Positions 37,483-45,391 of a stretch of DNA of 64,000 nucleotides are shown here, one piece after another. A model generated the notes under the pieces. It was not told the DNA's origin. It saw only the letters and a list, made by a program, of their open reading frames with translations, and did not search any database. Source of the stretch: an uncultured Pseudomonadota bacterium (GTDB lineage: Bacteria > Pseudomonadota > Gammaproteobacteria > Methylococcales > Methylomonadaceae); NCBI GenBank assembly GCA_903870545.1, contig CAIQDI010000013.1:55701-119700 (forward strand), read 5' to 3'. The position numbers and the translations under genes were made by a program. Each line of letters begins with the position of its first letter. The stretch's first letter is position 1.

Positions 37483-38232
37483 ATGAGCGCATCTCAATCA
37501 GCTGTACGGTCACGTGCTGAAGCAGTAAAAGTTTCACGCACATTTGACTGGATGATTTTGTTTACGTTGTTCTTCGTAGTATTAGGCGGTTATCACATTC
37601 ACTATATGTTGACTGGTGGTGATTGGGATTTCTGGACAGATTGGAAAGATAGACGTTTATGGGTAACTGTTGCACCAATCGTGTCAATTACTTTCCCTGC
37701 GGCTGTTCAAGCATGTTTGTGGTACCGCTACCGTTTGCCTTTCGGCGCGATAGTTTGTGTGTTAGGTTTGTTGTTAGGCGAATGGGTCAACCGTTACTTA
37801 AACTTCTGGGGCTGGACATACTTCCCAGTAAACTTCTGCTTCCCATCAAACTTGATTCCTGGTGCTATCGTATTAGATGGCATCATGTTATTAGGTGGCA
37901 GCATGACATTAACTGCTGTTGTTGGTGGTTTAGCATGGGGTCTATTGTTCTACCCAGGTAACTGGCCAATTATTGCTCCATTACATGTTCCTGTTGAATA
38001 CAACGGCATGATGATGACTTTGGCTGACTTACAAGGTTATAACTATGTAAGAACTGGTACACCTGAATACATTCGTATGGTAGAAAAAGGTACCTTAAGA
38101 ACTTTCGGTAAAGACGTTGCGCCAGTGTCTGCATTCTTCTCTGGTTTCGTAAGCATCATCATTTACTTCTTGTGGCACTTCTTCGGTAGATGGTTCGCAA
38201 AAACTGATTTTATCAGCAGCGAAAACCTTTAA
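37483..38232 (+). CDS. pmoA: particulate methane monooxygenase subunit A
   Basis: The 249-residue membrane protein has the classic PmoA segments GGDWDFWTDWKDRR near residue 46 (the region used for pmoA primers), LNFWGWTYFPVNF, PGNWPIIAPLHVPVEYNGM and IRMVEKGTLRTFG. It has seven or so helices. An AGGAGG site lies ahead of the start. The Pmo-type core, rather than ammonia monooxygenase AmoA, together with the C-A-B order marks the host as a methane oxidiser. pmoA is the usual marker for assigning methanotroph type. Confidence 0.97.
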   Translation: MSASQSAVRSRAEAVKVSRTFDWMILFTLFFVVLGGYHIHYMLTGGDWDFWTDWKDRRLWVTVAPIVSITFPAAVQACLWYRYRLPFGAIVCVLGLLLGEWVNRYLNFWGWTYFPVNFCFPSNLIPGAIVLDGIMLLGGSMTLTAVVGGLAWGLLFYPGNWPIIAPLHVPVEYNGMMMTLADLQGYNYVRTGTPEYIRMVEKGTLRTFGKDVAPVSAFFSGFVSIIIYFLWHFFGRWFAKTDFISSENL

Positions 38233-38265
38233 TCTAAGAATTACATTTACCACATAGGGGGATAT

Positions 38266-39510
38266 ATGAAATTATTAAAAGACAAAGTTGCTAAGTTGTC
38301 CTTTGTCGCATTGTTAGCTGCGTCTTCTGCTGCAATGCTTTACACACCAACAGCTGCGGCTCATGGTGAAAAATCACAAGCAGCGTTCATGCGTATGCGT
38401 ACTATTCACTGGTTTGACTTGAATTGGTCAAAAGAAGAAGTGAAAGTAAATGACACAATGACTGTTACTGGTAAGTTCTACGTTTTCGCAGGATGGCCAG
38501 AAACTGTTGACAAACCAGAAGTCTCGTTCTTGAACGTAGGTATTCCTGGTCCTGTTTTCATTCGTCAAGGTTCTTGGATCGGTGGTCAACTAGTACCACG
38601 TTCAGTGTCTTTGGAACTAGGCGAAACTTATGAATTCAAAGTATTGTTGAAAGCACGTCGCCCAGGCGATTGGCACGTTCACTCTATGATGAACGTTCAA
38701 GGTGGTGGTCCAATCATCGGTCCGGGTAAATGGACAACCATTACTGGCTCTATGAAAGACTTTGTTAACCCTGTTACCACTTTGACAGGTGAAACCATTG
38801 ATCTTGAAACTTACAATTTAGATAACACCTACTTTTGGCACGCTTTATGGTATGCCATCGGTTTAGCGTGGTTAGCTTACTGGATTCGTAAACCAATGTT
38901 TATTCCACGTTCAATTGCTATTGAATCTGGAAAATCAAATACATTGATTACGGCTACTGATAAAAAAGTTGGCATGGCATTCACAGCTGGTACTATCGCA
39001 CTTGTTGCTTTTGGTATGACCTCAACAAATGCTAAATATCCTATAACAACACCACTACAAGCTGGTTTGTTACGCGGTATGAAAACATTTGAAATGCCTG
39101 CTAAAACTATCACTGTTAAAGTTGAAGATGCAACTTACCGTGTACCAGGTCGTGCAATGCAAATGACCTTGAAAATCACTAACAACGGCGATTCAGCTGT
39201 TCGTTTAGGTGAATTCAACACAGCTTCTGTTCGTTTCTTAGACTCAGCAGTGTTAGAAGATACAACTGGCTATCCAGATGACTTATTGGCTGAAGATGGT
39301 TTAACTGTTAGCGATAACAGCCCATTAGCACCAGGTCAAACAAGAACTGTTCAAGTTACAGCGTCTGACGCAGCTTGGGAAGTTTATCGTTTAGCTGATT
39401 TGATTTACGATCCAGATAGTCGTTTCGCTGGTTTGTTATTCTTCTTTGATGCAGCTGGTAAACGTCAAATGATTACAGTTGATGCTCCTTTAATTCCTGT
39501 ATTCATCTAA
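38266..39510 (+). CDS. pmoB: particulate methane monooxygenase subunit B
   Basis: The 414-residue subunit has a signal peptide cut before His33 (AAA-HGEKS). The copper ligands His33, His137 and His139 (DWHVHS) fall at the same numbers as in Methylococcus PmoB. Two cupredoxin-like domains lie in the periplasm, joined by two membrane helices (about residues 185-205 and 230-250). A ribosome site GGGGGAT precedes the start and a strong terminator follows the stop, closing the operon. Confidence 0.97.
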   Translation: MKLLKDKVAKLSFVALLAASSAAMLYTPTAAAHGEKSQAAFMRMRTIHWFDLNWSKEEVKVNDTMTVTGKFYVFAGWPETVDKPEVSFLNVGIPGPVFIRQGSWIGGQLVPRSVSLELGETYEFKVLLKARRPGDWHVHSMMNVQGGGPIIGPGKWTTITGSMKDFVNPVTTLTGETIDLETYNLDNTYFWHALWYAIGLAWLAYWIRKPMFIPRSIAIESGKSNTLITATDKKVGMAFTAGTIALVAFGMTSTNAKYPITTPLQAGLLRGMKTFEMPAKTITVKVEDATYRVPGRAMQMTLKITNNGDSAVRLGEFNTASVRFLDSAVLEDTTGYPDDLLAEDGLTVSDNSPLAPGQTRTVQVTASDAAWEVYRLADLIYDPDSRFAGLLFFFDAAGKRQMITVDAPLIPVFI

Positions 39511-39538
39511 TCGTTTAGCGTAAGCTATCTGAAAAGAT

Positions 39539-39573
39539 AAACCCCCGCTATGTAAATGGCGGGGGTTTTTTTA
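39539..39573 (+). terminator. strong intrinsic terminator of pmoCAB
   Basis: Arms AAACCCCCGC and GCGGGGGTTT with a 10-base loop and a run of T. It ends 21 bp before the convergent lipoprotein gene. Confidence 0.92.
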
Positions 39574-39593
39574 TTGCCCAAATTTTTTCACTG

Positions 39594-40205
39594 CTATTTT
39601 TTGCGATAAAAATAAATACCACCCAAAAATGAAAATAATCCTGCTGTGCCTCCAGCAATCAGTATTTTTCTTTCTTTAAGCCATGCAAATGGATTTTCAC
39701 CTACATGAAATGAAATTCTTAATTTGTCTTCGTCAGAAATAGCCTCTTCTCCACCAATAAGCAAAATTAGTGTGTAATCCCCCTTTTTATCTAAATTAGC
39801 TTGTGCTTCAACTACGCCAGTTGAATATATTTTGGGTTCAACATGAGTTAATTCTCGAATTTCTTTGAAATCACTCGGTTTGGAGCCTGTTTTTTCTATT
39901 TCAATTATTCTGATACCAATAGGCGTTTTCCGAATATCACGATCAATTAAATCTGCAGCAAAAAACGCTTTACCCACGTCGGGTAATTCTTGGCAGAATG
40001 GTTTTAATAACGCATTACGATCATCACCTTGTTGTGGTGTTGTTGGTTTTAAATATGCGCTAAAATGCACTGCATAAAAGTCGTTTGCAACCAAACAACC
40101 AACACTGTTAACGTCAGCAATTTCAGGTGGTGTACCCAGTTTTTCTGACATATCGCAACCTGTCAATGCGCCGGCGACTAACGCGCTTAAAATAAATTTT
40201 TTCAT
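39594..40205 (-). CDS. lipoprotein with C-terminal membrane helix
   Basis: The 203-residue protein has a lipobox LTGC at Cys17. A periplasmic part of about 150 residues follows with scattered Cys (VGCLVAN, FCQELP), and a C-terminal helix (AGGTAGLFSFLGGIYFYRKK) suggests a second membrane contact. No family was recognised. It is 3 bp downstream of the CopC-like gene on the same strand, convergent to pmoB. Its place suggests a role in copper delivery to the methane monooxygenase, as proposed for other small proteins near pmo genes, but this is only context. Confidence 0.7.
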   Translation of the reverse strand: MKKFILSALVAGALTGCDMSEKLGTPPEIADVNSVGCLVANDFYAVHFSAYLKPTTPQQGDDRNALLKPFCQELPDVGKAFFAADLIDRDIRKTPIGIRIIEIEKTGSKPSDFKEIRELTHVEPKIYSTGVVEAQANLDKKGDYTLILLIGGEEAISDEDKLRISFHVGENPFAWLKERKILIAGGTAGLFSFLGGIYFYRKK

Positions 40206-40208
40206 GAA

Positions 40209-40586
40209 TTATGGTTTGATGGTGAATTGAAATTTGCCGGTAACAATGTGTGTATCAATCGAAACAACGCGATAACGCACTGTGTAGGTATCAGCAGGTA
40301 AATTTGGAATAGTGCAGTATAAATGCGAGCCGTCGAGCATTTCTTGTTGCACATCTTTGTTATCAACGCGATTACCCTTGCTATCTATGACTGCAACGGC
40401 TTTGTATTCGCCTCCCACTTTATCGTTAAACCACACATCAATTTGTTTCGGTGAAACGGCAAGGATCGCATTTTGTTCTGGTTGCGATTTAACCATAATC
40501 GCGTGAGAAAATGCCGACAAAGATGAAGTTGCAGCAGCAATAAAACACAATGATTGTAAAAGTATTTTTGTTGAATAAAATTTCAT
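40209..40586 (-). CDS. CopC-domain copper-binding protein
   Basis: The 125-residue protein has a signal peptide (residues about 8-27) followed by SHAIMVKSQPEQNAILAVSP, where the N-terminal His after cleavage is the usual Cu(II) ligand in CopC. DTHIVTGKFQF near the end holds the second conserved Asp-x-His pair. CopC proteins bind periplasmic copper and work with CopD or in copper sequestration. No copD is adjacent. It lies inside the repeat-bracketed island with pmoCAB. Confidence 0.88.
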   Translation of the reverse strand: MKFYSTKILLQSLCFIAAATSSLSAFSHAIMVKSQPEQNAILAVSPKQIDVWFNDKVGGEYKAVAVIDSKGNRVDNKDVQQEMLDGSHLYCTIPNLPADTYTVRYRVVSIDTHIVTGKFQFTIKP

Positions 40587-40661
40587 AAAAAATGATTACT
40601 TGAAGTAGAAAAAGGGTTCATTATAACCCAACTAAACTTCAAACTTTCTAACCTAATCGCT

Positions 40662-41144
40662 ATGAAAACTTTAAAAATAATCACTCTCTTTTTTATCTTA
40701 CTGAACAACATTTCTGTGCGAGCAGATGATGACACTTTGCCCGATTTTAGTTTTCCAGATAGTGACGAAAAAACGCAGAACATTTCAAAATGGAAGGGCA
40801 AAACATTGGTTATCAATTTTTGGGCAACATGGTGCCAGCCATGTTTAAAAGAAATTCCTGAATTTGTGCAATTACAAACGCAATTTTTCAAACAAAATGT
40901 GCAGTTTATCGGCATTGCAATTGACGAATTACCAGCTGTGGCACGCTACAAAAACATGACAAATATAAATTATCCCGTGTTAATTAGCAGCGAATGGGAT
41001 GGTTTTAATTTAGCGCAACAACTTGGAAATAGCGCGAACACAGTGCCTTACACAGTTGTGGTGAATTCAGCGGGGCAAATTATTTATCGTCACGCTGGCG
41101 CGGTGAAAAAGGACGATTTAATGGCGATGATTACGTCGAAATAA
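40662..41144 (+). CDS. TlpA/ResA-like thioredoxin
   Basis: The 160-residue protein has a signal peptide ending VRA, then a thioredoxin fold with the redox motif ATWCQPC near residue 58 and the cis-Pro segment TVPYT. TlpA-type proteins keep periplasmic Cys pairs reduced, for example in CuA or cytochrome c assembly. Here it could reduce Cys of copper proteins in the island. It is divergent from the CopC-like gene by 75 bp. It is the last gene before the right repeat. Confidence 0.87.
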   Translation: MKTLKIITLFFILLNNISVRADDDTLPDFSFPDSDEKTQNISKWKGKTLVINFWATWCQPCLKEIPEFVQLQTQFFKQNVQFIGIAIDELPAVARYKNMTNINYPVLISSEWDGFNLAQQLGNSANTVPYTVVVNSAGQIIYRHAGAVKKDDLMAMITSK

Positions 41145-41152
41145 TAAAAAAA

Positions 41153-41792
41153 TCATCAGCATTGGTTGATGCCATAAAAATTACTTTTTTTATAAACTTT
41201 ACCTAATTAAAATTGAGCGTTCATTCTAAATTTCCCCACAAATTGCTACAATCAACAAACAGTGGTTACACCACACCCAATTAGTGGTGATTTATGAAAA
41301 TACATGAAAAAATACGTTCAATGCGCGAATCCCAAAATTTGTCACAACAAGAAATGGCGGCAAAACTCAATATGTCGGTGAATGGTTATTCCAAAACTTC
41401 AAATGACGGCTAGCCACAAAGATGAAATTATTGATTTTCAAAAACGCGAAATTAAGCACTTGGAAGTAATTATTGAATTGCTGAAAATGGCACACGCGAA
41501 TTAAGTTTGTTCAATTATTAAAATTAGCAGGCAATACCGCCTACAATATCCGCTTTATCCCCAATTTACCCTACACCTAATCAGAACACCATGACAGAAT
41601 CCACTTCAACACCCGCCACCGTCGCCGAATTATCGGATTTTTCGAGTTTCAATCTGCATTCTGCATTACAAGAAGCATTAACCAAAAACGGGTTTGAAAA
41701 ACCCACGCCCGTTCAACAACGTACGATTCCAGCGAGTTTGACCCGCCAAAATTTGCTCGTCAGTGCGAAAACGGGCAGCGGTAAAACCTTGG
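41153..41792. repeat. right copy of the direct repeat flanking the pmo island
   Basis: The copy matches 33185-33998 in the same orientation. It starts with the tip of the Gln-rich gene (its start codon lost), has a 179-bp deletion inside the XRE gene, and continues into the intact helicase. Allowing for the deletion the two copies have nearly equal length. The stretch 41145-41590 holds no intact gene. Confidence 0.9.
41294..41504 (+). pseudogene. XRE regulator copy broken by an internal deletion
   Basis: The first 34 codons match the intact regulator at 33325. Then bases corresponding to 33428-33606 are missing and the frame shifts to a stop at 41411-41413 after 39 codons. The C-terminal coding sequence follows out of frame to 41504. 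TCCAAAA occurs at both deletion ends in the intact copy (33421 and 33599), so slippage or short-homology deletion explains it. Confidence 0.9.
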
Positions 41793-42931
41793 CTTTTTTA
41801 TTGCCGACGCTGCATAACTTACTTATCAATCCAAATTATTACGCCGGTACTCGCGCGTTGGTATTAGTTCCAACGCGCGAATTGGCGCAACAAATTTTCC
41901 TGCAATGCCAACAATTACTCGACGGCACCGCGTTAAACGTCGGGTTAATTACCGGCGGCGAAGACTTCAAAAAACAGCAAAATATGTTCCGTAAAAATAC
42001 CGCCGTCATTATCGCCACACCCGGTCGTATTTTGGAATTGCTGACGCTCGATACCGCGCCATTCGAGAATTTAGAAACCTTGATTCTCGACGAAGCTGAT
42101 AGAATGCTCGACATGGGTTTTAGCGAAGACGTTTTGACGATTGCAAAAAACTGTAATGAAAATCGCCAAACGTTGTTATTTTCCGCGACCTTGACGCACG
42201 CGGGTGTGTTGAAAATGGCGGATAAAGTTTTAAAAAAATATGAACTGATTGCGTTAAATACGTTGCGCGATGAATTGCCACACATTCAACAGCAAATCGT
42301 TTTGGCGGATGACAACGCCCACAAACAACAATTGTTGGCGTGGTTACTGAAAAATGAAACGTTTGAAAAAGCTCTGGTGTTTTCAAATAGTCGGCTGCAA
42401 GCCACGGCGTTATGCGATCCATTGCGGGCGGCAGGGGTTCGCGCCACGGTTTTACACGGTGACATGGATCAAAAAGAACGCCAGCGCGTGATGAAATTAT
42501 TTCGTGATGGCGTGGTGAATGTGCTGGTCGCCACCGATTTGGCGGCACGCGGTTTGGATATTAAAGGCATTCAAATCGTGATTAACTTTGAAGTGCCGCG
42601 CAACGGTATTAACTATATTCATCGCATTGGACGCACGGGACGCAGCGACGAAACCGGTTTGACTATTACGTTGGTAAAACACACCGAATGGAATTTGATG
42701 GCGGGCATTGAACGCTTTTTGCGCCAAAGTTTTATTCGTCGCAATATCAAAGAATTGGCGGGAAAATTTCAAGGGCCGAAAAAATTGAAAGCCTCCGGCA
42801 AATCCGTCGGCGGTAAAAAGAAAATCGAAGATAAAAAAGAAAAAGTCGAAAAAGTGAAAGTGCGTGATCGTGACAAAAAAAATGTCGGCAAACGTCGTGT
42901 GCCAACTATCCCAAAGATAGCGGCAGAATAA
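41591..42931 (+). CDS. DEAD-box RNA helicase (RhlE/SrmB type)
   Basis: The 446-residue helicase has a Q motif (KPTPVQQRTIPASL), motif I AKTGSGKT, Ia PTREL, motif II LDEADRMLDMGF, motif III FSATL and motif VI HRIGRTGRS. A Lys-rich C-terminal tail (about residues 395-446) probably binds RNA. It remodels RNA, for example during ribosome assembly. Its 5' end lies in the right repeat; the truncated twin is at 33797. It ends inside the 3' end of the convergent ntrB gene (26-bp overlap). Confidence 0.93.
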   Translation: MTESTSTPATVAELSDFSSFNLHSALQEALTKNGFEKPTPVQQRTIPASLTRQNLLVSAKTGSGKTLAFLLPTLHNLLINPNYYAGTRALVLVPTRELAQQIFLQCQQLLDGTALNVGLITGGEDFKKQQNMFRKNTAVIIATPGRILELLTLDTAPFENLETLILDEADRMLDMGFSEDVLTIAKNCNENRQTLLFSATLTHAGVLKMADKVLKKYELIALNTLRDELPHIQQQIVLADDNAHKQQLLAWLLKNETFEKALVFSNSRLQATALCDPLRAAGVRATVLHGDMDQKERQRVMKLFRDGVVNVLVATDLAARGLDIKGIQIVINFEVPRNGINYIHRIGRTGRSDETGLTITLVKHTEWNLMAGIERFLRQSFIRRNIKELAGKFQGPKKLKASGKSVGGKKKIEDKKEKVEKVKVRDRDKKNVGKRRVPTIPKIAAE

Positions 42932-43949
42932 TCGCAAACACCGTGCGTCCTTTTTCACTGCTGCATTCAATCGCGCCAGAATGTTGAGCAATTAACGTTT
43001 GGGCAATCGACAAACCTAAACCCGTTCCTTCGGCGCGTCCAGTAATCATCGGGTAAAAAATCTTATTTAACATATCGGGCGAAATTCCTTCACCGTCATC
43101 GATAATTTCACACCGCAACGCCAGTTTATAATGCTGGCGTTCAATGGTGGCATGACGACAAATGCGCGTTTTCAAAGTTACATTTCCCGATTCAGGAATC
43201 GCCTGCACCGAATTCCGCACGATGTTCAACACCGCTTGAATCAACTGATTTTTATCGCCTAAAAATTCGGGAATACTCGGATCGTAATCGCACTGAATTT
43301 TGATATTTTCACCCACTTCTGTTTGCACCAACCAGCGCACACGCTCCAATACTTCGTGAATGTTTAACCGTTGTTTATTCGGCAATTCATTCGACCCCAA
43401 CATTCGATTAACTAAATCTTGCAAACGATCCGATTCTTCAATAATAACCTGCGTATATTCTTTAAGTTCCGCGTTGGGCAATTCCAAATCCAGCAATTGT
43501 GCCGCACCACGCAATCCACCTAGCGGATTTTTAATTTCATGCGCCAAACTCCGCACCATCAAACGCGCCGTGTTTTGTTGTGTGTGCAATTGTTCTTCTT
43601 GTGAAATCCGCAGACGATTATCAATCGGCACTAATTCGACAATCATGTCACCGGCGAATTTTTCAGAATCGGTGGTAATGCTGATATTCACAAAAACGCT
43701 GTGATTACCAATGCGATTTAATTCTAGCGCGTAATCAATTAACGATTCGCCCGCCGCGCGACAATGTTTTAAATTGCTGACAAACGCCGTATCGGATAAT
43801 TTAAACAACTGCTCGGCTGAAATTCCCACCAATTGCCGCGCACTATCCGCCAATATAATCTCCGCCGCCGTGTTCAAATAACACAATTTTAAATCAGCAT
43901 CGAACAACAAAATAGCGGTATTCAAATTATCTAACAGGTGTTTGTACAT
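42906..43949 (-). CDS. ntrB: nitrogen regulation histidine kinase NtrB
   Basis: The 347-residue cytoplasmic kinase has a PAS domain (about residues 1-110) and an H-box SLAHEIKNPLGGLRGAAQLL with the phosphorylated His near 136. The ATP domain has N-box LNIVRNSVQA, G1 IDDGEGI and G2 GTGLGLSIAQ. In the nitrogen control system NtrB phosphorylates NtrC when ammonia is low. ntrC normally follows ntrB; here a convergent helicase gene lies downstream instead. The gene is 3 bp after gltX on the same strand. Confidence 0.88.
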   Translation of the reverse strand: MYKHLLDNLNTAILLFDADLKLCYLNTAAEIILADSARQLVGISAEQLFKLSDTAFVSNLKHCRAAGESLIDYALELNRIGNHSVFVNISITTDSEKFAGDMIVELVPIDNRLRISQEEQLHTQQNTARLMVRSLAHEIKNPLGGLRGAAQLLDLELPNAELKEYTQVIIEESDRLQDLVNRMLGSNELPNKQRLNIHEVLERVRWLVQTEVGENIKIQCDYDPSIPEFLGDKNQLIQAVLNIVRNSVQAIPESGNVTLKTRICRHATIERQHYKLALRCEIIDDGEGISPDMLNKIFYPMITGRAEGTGLGLSIAQTLIAQHSGAIECSSEKGRTVFAIILPLSLG

Positions 43950-43952
43950 AAT

Positions 43953-45365
43953 TTAAGCCAACGTTTGAATGTGTGAAATAGCACGCTCTAAACGCGCCAG
44001 CGTTTTTTCTCTGCCCAATAATGAAAGTGTACTGTCAATCGATGGTGAAACGCCTGACCCACACACCGCCACGCGCAACGGTTGCGCGACTTTTCCCAAA
44101 CCCAATTCCAGCGTTTCGGCGGTATTTTTAACCACATCATGCAAGGCTTCTTTTTCCCAATGTTCAAGCTGTGCAAACGCATTTTTTAGATGCGTTAAAA
44201 CCGTGTCGCTGCCTGCTGAAAAGGCTTTTTTCGCGGATTTTTCTTCATAATTTTCAAATTCGCGGTAAAAATAAATACTCGCGTTTGCCATTTCCACCAC
44301 CGTTTTACAACGTTCGCGTTGCGCTTTGACCAATTCGACGACATCAACACTTTTGTCTCTGTTCGCATCAATGCCCAAACCTAATTGCGCCAAATGCCAA
44401 ACCAAATGCGGCACGATTTCAGCCGGTTCGCCGTGCATTAAATAATGGTGATTCAACCACAATAATTTTTCCATGTTGAACGTGGCAGCCGCACCATTCA
44501 CATTTTTCAAATCAAAAAATTCAATCATTTCGGCAATCGAAAAAATTTCTTGATCGCCGTGTGACCAACCCAAACGCACCAAATAATTCAACAACGCTTG
44601 CGGCAAATAACCTTCGTCGCGAAATTGCATCACGCTGACTGCGCCGTGACGTTTCGACAATCTTGCGCCATCCGAACCTAAAATCATCGGCAAATGTGCG
44701 TATTCTGGCAACGGCACATTTAACGCATTGAGAATGTTAATTTGGCGCGGCGTGTTATTGATATGGTCGTCGCCCCGAATAACATGCGTAACGTTCATAT
44801 CCATATCATCGACGACGACGGTTAAATTGTAGGTCGGTGAACCGTCGGTACGCGCAATCACTAAATCGTCGAGTTCTTTATTCGCCACGGTAATGTCGCC
44901 TTTCACCAAATCGGCAATCGTAATCGCGCCATCCATCGGCGTTTTAAAACGCACCACCGTTTTGTCACTTTGCGGTTTATTCGCGTCGCGGCATTTACCG
45001 TTGTAACGCGGTTTTTCTTTGGCTGCCATTTGTTGTTCGCGCAAAATTTCTAATTCTTCTTTGCTGCAATCGCAATAATAAGCGTGACCTGTTTCAAGCA
45101 ATTGTCCAATAATGGCTTTGTAACGCGGAAAATTATGCGTTTGAAAAGTCGGTTCGGTGTCGTAATTCAAACCGAGCCATTCCATACCGTCAAAAATCGC
45201 TTGAACCGATTCTTCGGTGGAACGTTCTAAATCGGTGTCTTCGATGCGTAAAATAAATGTGCCAGCGTGTTTACGCGCATAAAGCCATGAAAACAAAGCG
45301 GTACGCGCTCCGCCAACGTGTAAATAACCGGTTGGGCTGGGGGCAAATCGTGTAATAACTGTCAT
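43953..45365 (-). CDS. gltX: glutamyl-tRNA synthetase
   Basis: The 470-residue class I synthetase starts MTVITRFAPSPTGYLHVGGA, with the HIGH-type motif GYLHVGG and the KMSKS-type motif LSKRHGA near residue 240. It charges tRNA-Glu. A longer frame from 45446 adds 27 residues of no family character, so 45365 was taken. It lies 26 bp downstream of ribD. Confidence 0.96.
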   Translation of the reverse strand: MTVITRFAPSPTGYLHVGGARTALFSWLYARKHAGTFILRIEDTDLERSTEESVQAIFDGMEWLGLNYDTEPTFQTHNFPRYKAIIGQLLETGHAYYCDCSKEELEILREQQMAAKEKPRYNGKCRDANKPQSDKTVVRFKTPMDGAITIADLVKGDITVANKELDDLVIARTDGSPTYNLTVVVDDMDMNVTHVIRGDDHINNTPRQINILNALNVPLPEYAHLPMILGSDGARLSKRHGAVSVMQFRDEGYLPQALLNYLVRLGWSHGDQEIFSIAEMIEFFDLKNVNGAAATFNMEKLLWLNHHYLMHGEPAEIVPHLVWHLAQLGLGIDANRDKSVDVVELVKAQRERCKTVVEMANASIYFYREFENYEEKSAKKAFSAGSDTVLTHLKNAFAQLEHWEKEALHDVVKNTAETLELGLGKVAQPLRVAVCGSGVSPSIDSTLSLLGREKTLARLERAISHIQTLA

Positions 45366-45391
45366 TGTAAAAAACTCAAAAAAGTGAAAAA

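Noticed and set aside
36618..39510. Operon as ammonia monooxygenase or pxmABC
   Set aside because: Gene order is C-A-B (pxm is A-B-C), PmoA has the methane-type segments, and copper ligands align with Methylococcus pMMO numbering.
33999..41152. The pmo block as a transposon or integrative element
   Set aside because: No transposase, integrase, terminal inverted repeats or tRNA target is visible. The long gene-containing direct repeats fit homologous recombination better than transposition.
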